From contig OY992537.1 of assembly GCA_963921195.1 (NCBI GenBank), forward strand, positions 57,126,313 to 57,190,312: a stretch of 64,000 nt of DNA, read 5' to 3'. Each line of letters begins with the position of its first letter. The stretch's first letter is position 1. Source of the stretch: Pegoplata infirma (Eukaryota; Arthropoda; Insecta; Diptera; Anthomyiidae). A program made the translations under genes and the position numbers. Shown here one piece after another: positions 55,401-64,000 of the stretch. Under the pieces are notes generated by a model. The model was not told the DNA's origin and did no database searches. It saw only the letters and a program-made list of their open reading frames with translations.

Positions 55401-55590
55401 GCATAACAATCATTTATAATGATTGCTTTTTTCCAAAAACAATATTTATAAATCCTTTATTTAAGTACCAAAATAGTACTTTTTTCATGAAAAGTCCAAA
55501 ATAGTACATTTTTACAAAAATACCAAAATATTGCTTTAAAAGTTACAATTTGTTACCTCTTATTTAAAAGTAAATTTTTTGCACTATTTT

Positions 55591-56411
55591 TATACCCTCC
55601 ACTATAGTGATAGAGGGTAAATTTAAGTTCGTCATTCCGTTTGTAACACCTCGAAATATTGGTCTAGGACCCCATAAAGTATATATAATCTTGATCCTCG
55701 ACCGATTGATCTCGATCGATGATCTAGCGATGTCCGTCCGTCAATCTGTCTGTCTGTTGAAAACACGCTTACTTTTGAAAGACTTTATGGAGGCTCCTGA
55801 AGTTTGGCATATATGTTGGGCATTTACCTGGTCAGGTTTTTGTTGCAATCCAGAGAAATCGGTATAGTGGTTCAGAAGTTATGACCAAAAGACTGAATTT
55901 CGGCAATGGTTTTTCGTGAATTTACGAGATAAAAAAACACTTTCGAATGGCAGTTCTCAGGATGCTGAAGCTTGGCATATATATTTGCCGTTCCCCTGGA
56001 CTGGTTCGTATTGAATTTCAGCTACATCGGTCTAGTGGTTCAAAAGTTATTAGCAAAACCGTGAATTTCAGATTAGTTTCACCTTAAAATCACGTGTTAA
56101 AAACCCGTTAAACATGTTTGAAAAACATTGGTAAATCACAAAAATATTTTACAACGTGATTTTGTCAATCAAAAGTATTTTTACGCTAAAAAAAAATACA
56201 CCCGAAAAAAATTTTACACTCAAAAAAAATTTAGTAAATTATTTTTTTTTGCTTTTCAAAAATTAAATTAAAAAAGTTTTTTTACACAAACTAAAATATT
56301 TCTAATCAAAAATGTTTTTTTTCACGTTAGAAAATTTACTATAACTTAAAAAGGGCATTGTGGAGGGCATTCATAGATACGGCCAAGTCGACTTTTACTT
56401 TTCTACTTGTT
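55591..56411. mobile_element. Mini-me-like element, reverse orientation relative to 39,706
   Basis: It opens TATACCCTCCACTATAGTGA, followed by AGAGGGTA, GTCATTCCGTTTGTAAC, TCTAGGACCCCATAAAGTAT, GCGATGTCCGTCCGTC and a short GTCTGTCTGTTG run, and ends GGCCAAGTCGACTTTTACTT then TTCTACTTGTTTT. Two diverged units of GCTTGGCATATAT..GG.CATTT..CTGG.....GGTATAGTGGTTCA occur inside (about 55,800 and 55,970). Confidence 0.8.
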
Positions 56412-56465
56412 TTATTTAAAAGTACTATTTCGGTACCTTTTTTAAAACAGTGAATCCGCACAAAA

Positions 56466-57712
56466 CCTGAAAGTGAGAAAACTTTACTATTTCAGTTACT
56501 TTGTTTTACGAAAACTTTCAGTGTTTAATCCAACAACTTCGTGCGATAAAAGCAAAATGCTTAAAATGCTTTTTGAAACTTTAATTAGTTTAACAAAAAT
56601 TGTTTAACCATAAAAACTCATCAATTCTAAACTAAAAATGTCATGTCCAAAAATAAGAAGAAGAAAAAAAAAAACCTTATAATGCAACCACTTTAATTTA
56701 GATTTTTTTTTTTGTGACCAAACAAACCTAATATTGTGTGATTTTCTGCCCAACACAACTGACAACAAAAATGCAAAAAGTGTTGCCAATGTGGGAATAC
56801 ACAAGTATATGCATAAATAAATTAAAAGTTAAACTTAGTATGGTCGCGTTTTTAAATACCCTCCACAGTTAAAAAAAAAAAATCTTAAATTTTTTTCTTG
56901 ACCTTTTAAAGGAGCTTGACAAGTTTTCATTTAAACTTAATTTGAGTCCAATCAGATCATTTTATCCCATGGCGAACTTTTATCAAAGTTTCGTTTTTGT
57001 TGGTAAATTTTCACCAAAAACTCCAAAATTCGATCGAAGGGCCACATGGGATAAAATGGCTTGATTGGGTTTAAATTAAAGTTTAAGTGTCAATTTTAAG
57101 ATTTTTTTAATTCTTAAACGTAGAAAAAATCCGCCATTTTTGGAAAATTTTTAACAAATTTTAACTGCTGGACCGATTTAATTTTTTTTAAATTCGCCTT
57201 GAACATGCCAAAATTAAAAAGAGGAAAATAATTTAATTTTTTTTTTTAAATTTCAAAAAATTTTAAATTTTTGTGAAAATTTTCCAAAAATCCAAAACTT
57301 TGATCGAAGAGCGCTACGGGTTAAAATGATCGGATTTGGCTTAAATTTAGTTTTAACTAAAGGTTGTCTCTTCGTAAGTGTAAGAAAATGTGAGATTTAA
57401 AAAAAAAAAAACTTGAACGTTAGAATCACCGCAATTTTTTTGCAAATTTTGAATAGCGATAACTTGAGAACTTTCCGACCGATTTTAATTTTGATTTTTG
57501 ATATTATTGTTTAGAAAATAATTTTACATTTAAAGATTCTATGTTATTTTTGCACGTTTATGAGTTAAAAGCGGATTTATTTTGTTTTTCTTCAAAGTTA
57601 AAATTTTAATTAAAACAATATCTGAATCAACTACAATGTTTAATTGAAGTTACAGTTAATATCAAATAAAATTTTAATTGAAAAATATGTATTTTTAGAA
57701 AATACTAGCTTA
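56466..57712. repeat. Dispersed CTTTGATCGAAGRGC...GATCGGATTTGG modules, gene-free
   Basis: The module CAAAA(T/C)T(T/C)(T/C)GATCGAAG then ...GGTTAAAATGATCGGATTTGGCTT (in part) occurs near 57,025 and 57,295, and again near 59,930, 61,470 and 63,497. TACCCTCCACAGTT at 56,858 may be a mini-me-like end. The rest is AT-rich. The first 390 bp hold nothing recognisable. No gene seen. Confidence 0.5.
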
Positions 57713-58130
57713 AGTGTCAGGCGTTGGCCGAGTCGTCTTAGATATGAATATCTAAATATCTTTTATACAGAGCCTATCGGGTCCATTCCCACATTTTTCT
57801 CATGACAAAACATACATATATTCTGAAGTACCGTAAAATTTCACTGAAATGAAGAATTTTATTAATAACTTTACCCCAACGCCATCTACCGGGTACAAAA
57901 TTTCAGGAATCTTATTTTTTTTAGTAAATATATTTTATGAATTTCAGCCTAATCGTATCATATATACAAAAAATTAAAATATTTCGAAAAAAGCGCCACC
58001 CATCGGGATAAAACTTAAGAGAAGCCTGGCTCCAGACTAAACTAATATGTGGTCCACGTTTGGTGCCAATCGGCCCAACGCGTTGGACGGTTATTGAGTT
58101 TTAGTAACACGCATATTTTTTCATATTAAG
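57713..58130. other. Gene-free stretch with two CGCCA-C-AYC-GGG motifs
   Basis: CCCCAACGCCATCTACCGGG (57,867) and AAAGCGCCACCCATCGGG (57,989) look like two diverged copies of one unit. CCAATCGGCCCAACGCGTTGGACGG follows. Slightly more GC-rich than its surroundings. Not identified. Confidence 0.35.
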
Positions 58131-58134
58131 ATTT

Positions 58135-58830
58135 TGGTATTTTTAGAAAAAAAAATGTTTTGCTATTTTTAGCAATTATTTAGCAATTTTATATAAATAA
58201 TTTTGCTATTTTCATCGTACTTTTAGCGAATAATTTATGTATTTTGAACAAATATGTTTTCTATTTTAAGCAAATAACATATTTAGCAAATAACTTTGCT
58301 ATTTTAAACAAATAATTTTGTTATTCTTAGCAAATTATTTTTCTACTTAATTTTTAGAAAATATTTTGCTACTTTAAGAATTTTCATTTTTGTTATTTGT
58401 AGCACATTAGCCATTTTTAACACATAATTTTGCTATTTTGATTTTTTGATGGAATAGTGGAATAATATTTATGGCAAATAATTTTGCTATATTTGTTGAT
58501 ATGGTGAGAAAATAATTTTTCTACATTTAACAAATAATTTTGGTATTTTAAGCAAAAAAAATTAGCAATTTTTAGCAAATTATTTCCTGTTTTTAGCAAA
58601 TAATTTTGCTATTTGTAGCAAATAATTGTGCTGTTTTTAACAAACAGCTTTGCGATTTTTTAGCAAAAGAGCAAATAAATTTCCTATTTTCAGCAAACAA
58701 ATTTTTCAGTTTTTAGCTAAAAATTTAGCTTTTTTAAGCAAATAATTTAGTATTTTTACGAATTATTTTTGCTATTTAAATTTTTGTTATTTATAAGCAA
58801 ACTTTTTGCTATTTTTATCAAAAATCTATC
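58135..58830. repeat. Array of TAGCAAATAATTTTGCTATTT words
   Basis: About 25-30 irregular units of roughly 22 bp contain the palindromic stretch AGCAAAATTATTTGCT on one or the other strand. Unit spacing varies and the ends are not defined. Same style of word repeat as the interiors of the CACTC elements, but no CACTC ends are visible. Confidence 0.7.
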
Positions 58831-60030
58831 AATAGCAAAATTCTTAAATTGGTTTTTAAATAAATTTTTTATGGCTATTCCAAACACCATTACAAGACTT
58901 ATATTACCATGTACTAAACAATAGTGTAGGGTATAAAAACCAACATATAAATTTTGTCTACTGGCAAAATAGCAGCAATCAAATGACATCAACAACAAAA
59001 AATACAAAAAAAAAAAAATGGTGGTCAAACAAAAAATCAAAGAGAACAACAAAAGAAAACAACAGAATTTTATAAGTTTTTGACAACAGCAAGCAACAAA
59101 ATTATAAAATGAAATTTAAGCCCTTAATTATATTGAGTGTATAAAATCCTTTAACCACACACATCCATACATAGATACAATAAAATGATATTAATGCATA
59201 CAAATATATACAATCTCCAATATAAACTCAACTCTAGCATATCGAGTAAAATATAGCAACATAGTAGTGCCACTTTACTCTAAGGCATTTTAACAATGTC
59301 ATAGATTTTTGTAATACAATAAAAAAAGTCTATAGAAAATATATTTAGAAAGTGGAGAAGGAGAATTCTATGTTTTTTGTAGCTATCCTCAACTGTGATT
59401 CCAAAACTACCACTTGCATATAATCCCCAACAATTTGCAATTTTTGGCAATTTAAGTCAGACCAAAGAAGAGTTTATGGCTACAAATACTTTTTAAATAT
59501 GTATGAGTTAACCATAGATAGATAGACAAAAATTGGGGAGTCTTTTTTGTTAGTATTTATTTTGGAGTAGGAGTTGCAAAAAGTAATAATATCAAGTGGC
59601 AATTTCAAAAAAAAAAAGTATTCAAACCGCCCCCTAAACAACATTAACAAGGGGAGAGTTATACTTAAATGTCGCCAGGTTTTGCACATCCATACAATAA
59701 AGGACATAAGCTTAAAATTCATGATAATTACAATTTAAATTATAAAACTTAGGGATTATAATGCTCTGGAAATTGATGTGAAAGTAAGACAGCGTACTTT
59801 CCAGTAGAGGTTTTATAAAATCTGACCAAGGTTTTTCAAAATTGTCTAAAAAAGATACATTTGCCGTATGGAGCCAAACAAAAATGCCATTTAAAGTTTT
59901 TTTGAATTTTTAAAACAAATTTTCAAAAAACCACCACGGGTAAAAATGATCGGATTTGCTTCAAATTCATTTTAAATTAAAGTTTGGATTCAGTTCTATT
60001 AAGGGTCAAAAAAAAAAAGTTTGAGATTTT
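58831..60030. other. Gene-free AT-rich stretch, low repeat content
   Basis: Looks like ordinary single-copy intron or intergenic DNA. At 59,880-60,020 a diverged copy of the GATCGGATTTG module appears. No gene seen. Confidence 0.45.
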
Positions 60031-61301
60031 TATACCCTCCACTTACAAGGGAAGTCTCCCAGGTGTCTCCTTCCGATCTTCATGAAATTTGGATATGTTG
60101 TTAAGAACGAAAATTAATTTGACACGTATTTTTTTTGCGGCCCAAACTAATTTTTAGGGGGGTCGATTTGTATGGGGGGAAATTGACCTTTTTCAGTTTT
60201 CTACGATTTACACCTATTTTAACAAAATTAATATGGGCATATGTGGTATCAGATTAAAGGTATTAAAAATACCTATCTCGTGGGGCTAACAACGGGCCAA
60301 AAAAGTTAATATTTTTCGATTATTATTATTATCAAAAATGTCCTAAAATTTTGGTATTTTACTCAATATGACGAAAAGTTGTGCATGTTTGGACACGTTT
60401 TTAGATAGGTTTTCCAAAGACCTTTCATTTGATATGTAACATGACTAGGTTTCTTTGCATATTATAGGAGATAAACGAAAAAAACTGAAAAATTACCTTG
60501 TCTTCCCATCTCCCTATGAATTTGGGCCGCTAGAAAAAAATATGTGTCCCTTTATTTTTTCTGATCTACAAAATAAAACCAATTCCATAAAGATCCGCGG
60601 GTGACACTAGGGAGAATTCCCTTGTTAGTGATAAAGGGTATATATAAGTTTGTCATTCCGTTTGTAACTCATCGAAATATCGGTCTGGGACCCCATAAAG
60701 TATATATAGTATTGATCAGTGATTCTAAGACATTCTAGCGATGTCCGTCTGTGGAAATGGTGATCACGGCCAAATTATATTTAACGTATATGACTGAGAC
60801 TTAGCAAATTTACTTGTTGTTATCCTAAGTGATCGATTTTATCAGTGATCGATTTTAAGACATTCTAGCGATGTCCGTCTGTCTGTGGAAATAGTGATCA
60901 CGGCCAAAATATTACACAGAGTTGATTGAAACTTAACATATTTGTTGGAAGTTCTCCTGAGCAGTTTGGTATTGCATTTGAGCGATATCGGTTCAGAGGT
61001 TCAAAAGTTATGAACGAAAATGTAACGACACCTCGAAAATTTTGTTACATTCAACATAACCTAAAAATACAAAATGTTTTAATTCGGCTGCTGGTTAACA
61101 TATGTGAACAACACTGGACACCAAATGGTACGAACATATTAATTGACAAAAAAAGCAAAAAAATCGTGTATTTTTTTTTACCAAAAATTTTTTTTTTCGT
61201 GGAAATTTTTCTTTCAAAATTTTTTCATTTTTTTTTTCAAAAGTAATTGTGGAGGGTATCAATACATTCGGCAAGACCGAATTTAACTTTTTTACTTGTT
61301 T
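60031..61301. mobile_element. Mini-me-like element with a nested TIR element
   Basis: It opens TATACCCTCCACTT, is interrupted by 60,045-60,625, and resumes TAGTGATAAAGGGTATATAT, GTCATTCCGTTTGTAACTC, GGTCTGGGACCCCATAAAGT. It ends TTGTGGAGGGTATCAATACA, TTCGGCAAGACCGAATTTAA and CTTTTTTACTTGTTTT. GCGATGTCCGTCTG(TCTG)TGGAAAT occurs twice (60,738 and 60,868), within a repeat of about 130 bp. A frame at 60,926-61,246 is element translation. Confidence 0.8.
60045..60625. mobile_element. 581-bp element with ACAAGGGAAGTCTCCC...GGGAGAATTCCCTTGT ends
   Basis: The left ACAAGGGAAGTCTCCCAGGT (then GTC) is inverted at the right as GACACTAGGGAGAATTCCCT (then TGT), about 23 bp with three or four mismatches. 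It splits the conserved CTCCACT...TAGTGATA of the host element. The target duplication is unclear. The interior has no coding frame. Superfamily unknown. Confidence 0.75.
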
Positions 61302-61530
61302 TTTTTTAACTTTTTGGCTGTAAGTAAAAACCGTAATTTTTTGCAAATTTCAAATAGCAATATCTCGAAAACCGTTTGACCGATTTTAAAAATTTTTTGA
61401 TACTCAGAAAATTCAGAACAAATTAATAAATAAAATGTATTTTTTTTTTAATTCTGAAAATCCAAAACTTTGATTGCCGGGCGCCACGGGTCAATTAAAT
61501 CTGATTGTCCTCAAATTTTTACTCCATAAT
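61302..61530. other. Spacer with one CTTTGATTGCCGGGCGCCACGGG module
   Basis: A diverged copy of the dispersed module seen near 57.3 and 63.5 kb. No gene. Confidence 0.4.
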
Positions 61531-61614
61531 TATACCCTACACCACTCTGTAGTACAGGGTATAATGAGTTTGTGCTGATGTTTGTAACTACCCGAAATAT
61601 TGGTCCTAGACCTA

Positions 61615-62010
61615 CACTAAGAAAATTATGTCATTAACTGTTTGTAGGTTATTTTAAAAAGTAATCAGTAAAGTAATTTTAAAAGAAAAATCACTTATTT
61701 TATTAAGGATTTAATTTTTTTACTGTTTCTGTAGTTTAAAACAAATAATTTACTGTGTTAAAAACGAATTTTCTGTTACATTTAATTTCGACAGTAAAAT
61801 ATTTCTTCTATAGTTTTACTGTTTTTCAATACAAAATAACTGAATATTCACTAGTTTTTTAATGTTTTGGTTAGTCATTAAATTAACTTTTAAAATTGAC
61901 TGTAATGTGTTTTTATTTTAAATGAAAAAACAGTGGAATGGTTTTTAAATAAAATTTCATTTGTTTTAAGTGAATATTCACTGGAATTTACCTACATAAT
62001 TCTTTGAGTG
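61615..62010. mobile_element. CACTAAGAAAATTATGT...ACATAATTCTTTGAGTG element, TA flanked, CAGTAAAA words
   Basis: TA lies on both sides (61,613-61,614; 62,011-62,012). The interior is TTTACTGTTT, CAGTAAAATA and TGAATATTCACT words. It splits the GTCCTAGACC...TACC text of the surrounding mini-me-like element, which marks it as the younger insertion. Confidence 0.88.
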
Positions 62011-62062
62011 TACCTTCAAGTATACCGATCGACTCAGAATTACTTTTTAAGTCGATTAAGCG

Positions 62063-62113
62063 ATGTCCGTCCCTCTGTCCGTCCGTCTGTAAGTCCGTCC
62101 GTCCGTCTGTCCA
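62063..62113. repeat. GTCC/GTCT microsatellite
   Basis: GTCCGTCC, CTCTGTCCGTCCGTCTG, AAGTCCGTCCGTCCGTCTG, TCCATC: an interrupted (GTCY)n run at the position typical for the mini-me-like elements here. Confidence 0.9.
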
Positions 62114-62748
62114 TCTATCGGTTTAAGCACGATACAGGTCGCAACTTTCCATCAAATGACTTGAAATTTGAAACTTAATCATCTTTTGGCCCATGTCCAT
62201 GTTAAGACCTAGCCCCCATACAAACGCCCCCTTTGGATTCGGCTTAAATGACACTAATAACCGTATTATAATAGACACCACTTTGAAATTTGGCAGATAA
62301 TCAAATTTTGTATACACGAATCAGCATTCCAAATTTCAAATCGGGTTAGTCCTTCTGGTAGTCACCATACAAACCACCCTCCCGATATTCACATAATTCC
62401 CTCAAAATTCATAAAAATGGAAATATTTGATAAAAATTAAATTTTTAGGTGTTAAACGTGTACTTTAGTAACCTTATCAAATCGGAATATAATTGGGCCA
62501 TTTTTGGACTTACAATTAGTCCCCCATATAAAAATTCGAAAGATATTCAGTTAAATCGGTCTATTAGCAAAAAAATAAACCAATTCCACTAAAATTTTAT
62601 CTGTTTGTGTTTTCTACACTAAATAAAGATCTAAAAAAAGATAGATCCAACCGGTCCATGTTTGGACTTGTGACCCATTTTCCGGAAAACACTGTTGTAG
62701 GGTATCATATGGTCGGTCTTGACCGAATATAACTTTCTTACTTGTTTT

Positions 62749-63474
62749 TATGTGTATTAAGTAGAATAACAATTTTTCTGGACACTTGGGAAAATTAAAC
62801 GTTGAAGTAAAACTGCCACACTTTTCCAACAGAAATAAATAAATAACATATTTTCTAACTTTAATAATTTCTTAACTTTAAGCACGAATCTCTTAAATTT
62901 CTATCTAATTATTTTATCATTAGTCCTGTACACAAATCAACAACTTTTTTCTCGCCATTACTTTATGTTTTTTTTTTTATTTTTTTTGATAATTTTCGGA
63001 AAACCATAATGAGCCTTGAAAAACACAACACAGCTCATCATTAAAAACTTCTTAAAGTTTTTCCACTAAAATACGCCTTAATGCTAAAGAATTCACGTTT
63101 CCAGTTTTTTTTTTTTTTTGAATAACAAAAAAAAACATGGCCCAAAAACTTTTACTTTTTTCTTTGGAATGTTTTCTTTTTCCAACAAACAAATGTAATA
63201 ATTGTAATTTGAAAGCAACGTGGTGGAAAACACGCATTGTTTTGTTGTAGAAAAATAACACGTAAAACAACAATCAACAAACATTTAGCAAGTTTTTTTT
63301 TTTTGGTAACATTAGAGCTAAACCAAGAGTCCTTTTAACCTACATTCTCAAACCGAAAACTAACAAACACCCACCTACATATGAGGTATTCGTTTGGAAC
63401 TGTGCCGCTAGAGCATCATTTTTTTTTTATGTAAAACAAGGTTTTCTTCGGATTTTGGTGTATTCAGAGGGGGA
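62749..63474. other. Gene-free stretch
   Basis: AT-rich without repeats recognised elsewhere in the window. Short minus-strand frames (63,052-63,284) lack coding character. Confidence 0.45.
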
Positions 63475-63658
63475 ATCGAATAGAAATTCTGCACAAATCC
63501 AAAACTTTGATCGGAAGGCTCTACGGGTTAAAATTATTGGATTTGTCTCAATTTAAGTTTAAATAAAATATTGTCTCAATCTCAATGAAAAAGTCAAAGA
63601 AAAAGAAATTTTGAAATTTTTTTCAATAATTTTTAGAACGTAAAAAAACGCCATTTAT
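63475..63658. repeat. Diverged CTTTGATCGGAAGGCTCTACGGG module
   Basis: Matches the dispersed module near 57,295 (CTTTGATCGAAGAGCGCTACGGGTTAAAAT). Followed directly by a foldback start. Confidence 0.5.
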
Positions 63659-64000
63659 ATATGGGGCATTCCATGTCAAATCGGACACTTTGGAAAATTT
63701 TTATTTTAGATTTTCCCAATTTGTTTACAGTTTTTAGTACCCTTCGAAAACTCCTTCGTGGTAAATTTTCAGGTTTTCAAAGATTATTCAAAAGATATCG
63801 AATTTTTAAAAATTGGTACACTGAAAGAATTTTGTTCATTACAGCTTTGAAAACGTACATTGATTCTATGAAAAAAATCATTAGAAGTGAGCCAATGATG
63901 CCCTTCATAGAATCTATGAAACAAATTCATAGAAACCAGATACCTATGAAAAAGTTCATAGGCTATGGAAAAAAAAATTTATTGTTCAATTCTATTTTTT
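63659..64000. mobile_element. Foldback G, left end only, interrupted
   Basis: It begins ATATGGGGCATTCCATGTC and follows the family arm through AAAAATTGGTA, where a CACTG element interrupts it. It continues beyond the window. Confidence 0.8.
63819..64000. mobile_element. Left end of a CACTGAAAGAATTTTGTTCAT element with TATGAAA words
   Basis: It starts after TA (63,817-63,818) at the point where other foldback copies read TTGGTAGTTTGTTCC, so the insertion point is clear. The interior repeats TTCATAGAAT, TATGAAAAA and ATTCATAGAAACC words, as in 1-413. The right end is outside the window. Confidence 0.7.

Larger units (their letters stand above)
52941..56465. repeat. Array of TTTTATAAAAAGTACCAAAATAGTAC words, three times interrupted
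   Basis: AAAAGTAC, GGTACC, TAGTACTTTT and TTTCTATAAAAAGTACC words fill 52,941-53,123, 54,066-54,647, 55,405-55,590 and 56,412-56,465. Between them lie a foldback, a CATATCGC element and a mini-me-like element. CATCAGGAAAAAGTACT..TTTAAAAAAAGGTACCA near 52,940 recurs diverged as CATCCGAAAAAAGTACT..TTAAAGGTACCA near 54,430. An AT-rich word array of unknown origin. Confidence 0.65.
61531..62748. mobile_element. Mini-me-like element with GTCC/GTCTG microsatellite and a nested CACTAAG element
   Basis: It opens TATACCCTACACCACTCTGT, with GGGTATAATGAG and TTGGTCCTAGACC. It closes TTGTAGGGTATCATATGG, TCGGTCTTGACCGAATATAA and CTTACTTGTTTTT. This variant (CCCTACACCA rather than CCCTCCAC) forms a second subfamily. 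The body holds GGTCGCAACTTTCC, CTTGAAATTTGAAACTTAAT and related text with no frame of note. Confidence 0.8.

Noticed and set aside
55607..55867. 86-codon frame with less biased composition
   Set aside because: Also mini-me-like element sequence covering the conserved core and GTCY run; not conserved as protein.
60926..61246. 106-codon frame with mixed composition
   Set aside because: Lies wholly in a mini-me-like element; related copies do not keep the frame.
1..64000. LTR retrotransposons or endogenous virus-like sequence
   Set aside because: I saw no long direct repeats bounding an element, and no reverse transcriptase, integrase or envelope motifs in the frames.
1..64000. tRNA, rRNA or other structured RNA genes
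   Set aside because: No A-box/B-box pair in a cloverleaf context and no rRNA-like sequence recognised by eye. GTTCGAGGCCC at 12,310 and its repeats resembles a B box (GGTTCGANNCC), but there is no paired A box or stem structure around it.

Overview
This is AT-rich, gene-free eukaryotic DNA made almost entirely of nested, mostly non-autonomous transposable elements. I find no convincing host protein-coding exon, tRNA or rRNA. The longest open frames are A/T-rich low-complexity runs, or the same repeat read on opposite strands of an inverted repeat. The only recognisable coding relic is a dead Tc1-like transposase near 32.9-33.6 kb. Several elements resemble the mini-me type described from flies: TATACCCTCCAC...GAGGGTATA ends, a core near GGACCCCATAAAG, and GTCY microsatellites. 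With the base composition, this suggests a higher fly (Diptera, perhaps a calyptrate). That is inference.

Layout. (1) 1-413 is the right end of an element entering from outside. (2) About 415-14,543 is copy 1 of a large direct duplication. (3) 14,544-20,240 lies between the copies and holds a 200-N assembly gap (15,140-15,339), a CGATAC-rich element, a 349-bp foldback MITE and other elements. (4) About 20,241-41,283 is copy 2, with the same order as copy 1 but about 7 kb longer because of insertions: a 1.9-kb CCCAGC element, a 2.5-kb composite insertion, a Tc1-like element, a CACAG-ended element, a CCCAGT foldback and a mini-me-like element. Copy 1 carries one clean insertion that copy 2 lacks (9,286-9,882). 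(5) 40.6-44.3 kb is an array of a roughly 31-bp unit with a TTTTCTATAGAAAA palindrome. (6) 45.0-46.8 kb is a block of diverged tandem units. (7) 48.6-51.9 kb is a second, longer CCCAGC element holding a hAT-like element with an 8-bp target duplication. (8) 52.9-56.5 kb is an AGTACC word array with three insertions. (9) 56.8-64.0 kb holds dispersed modules, three mini-me-like elements, a TAGCAAATAATTTTGC array and the start of another foldback.

Because the duplication supplies an empty site for many insertions, element ends and target duplications can be read directly. The main families are: (a) foldbacks ending ATATGGGGCATTCC, with long arms built of three diverged modules; (b) elements ending CACTCAAA, CACACAAA, CACAGAAA or similar, usually flanked by TA, each filled with its own repeated short word; (c) elements ending CCCAGC, CCCAGT, CCCGAG or CCCGTG with 2-bp flanking duplications; (d) a long foldback ending CACAGTGGGG with a 5-bp duplication, the layout of Transib elements and of V(D)J recombination signals; (e) mini-me-like elements with GTCY microsatellites. 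The duplication may be real, or may be two haplotypes placed side by side in the assembly.
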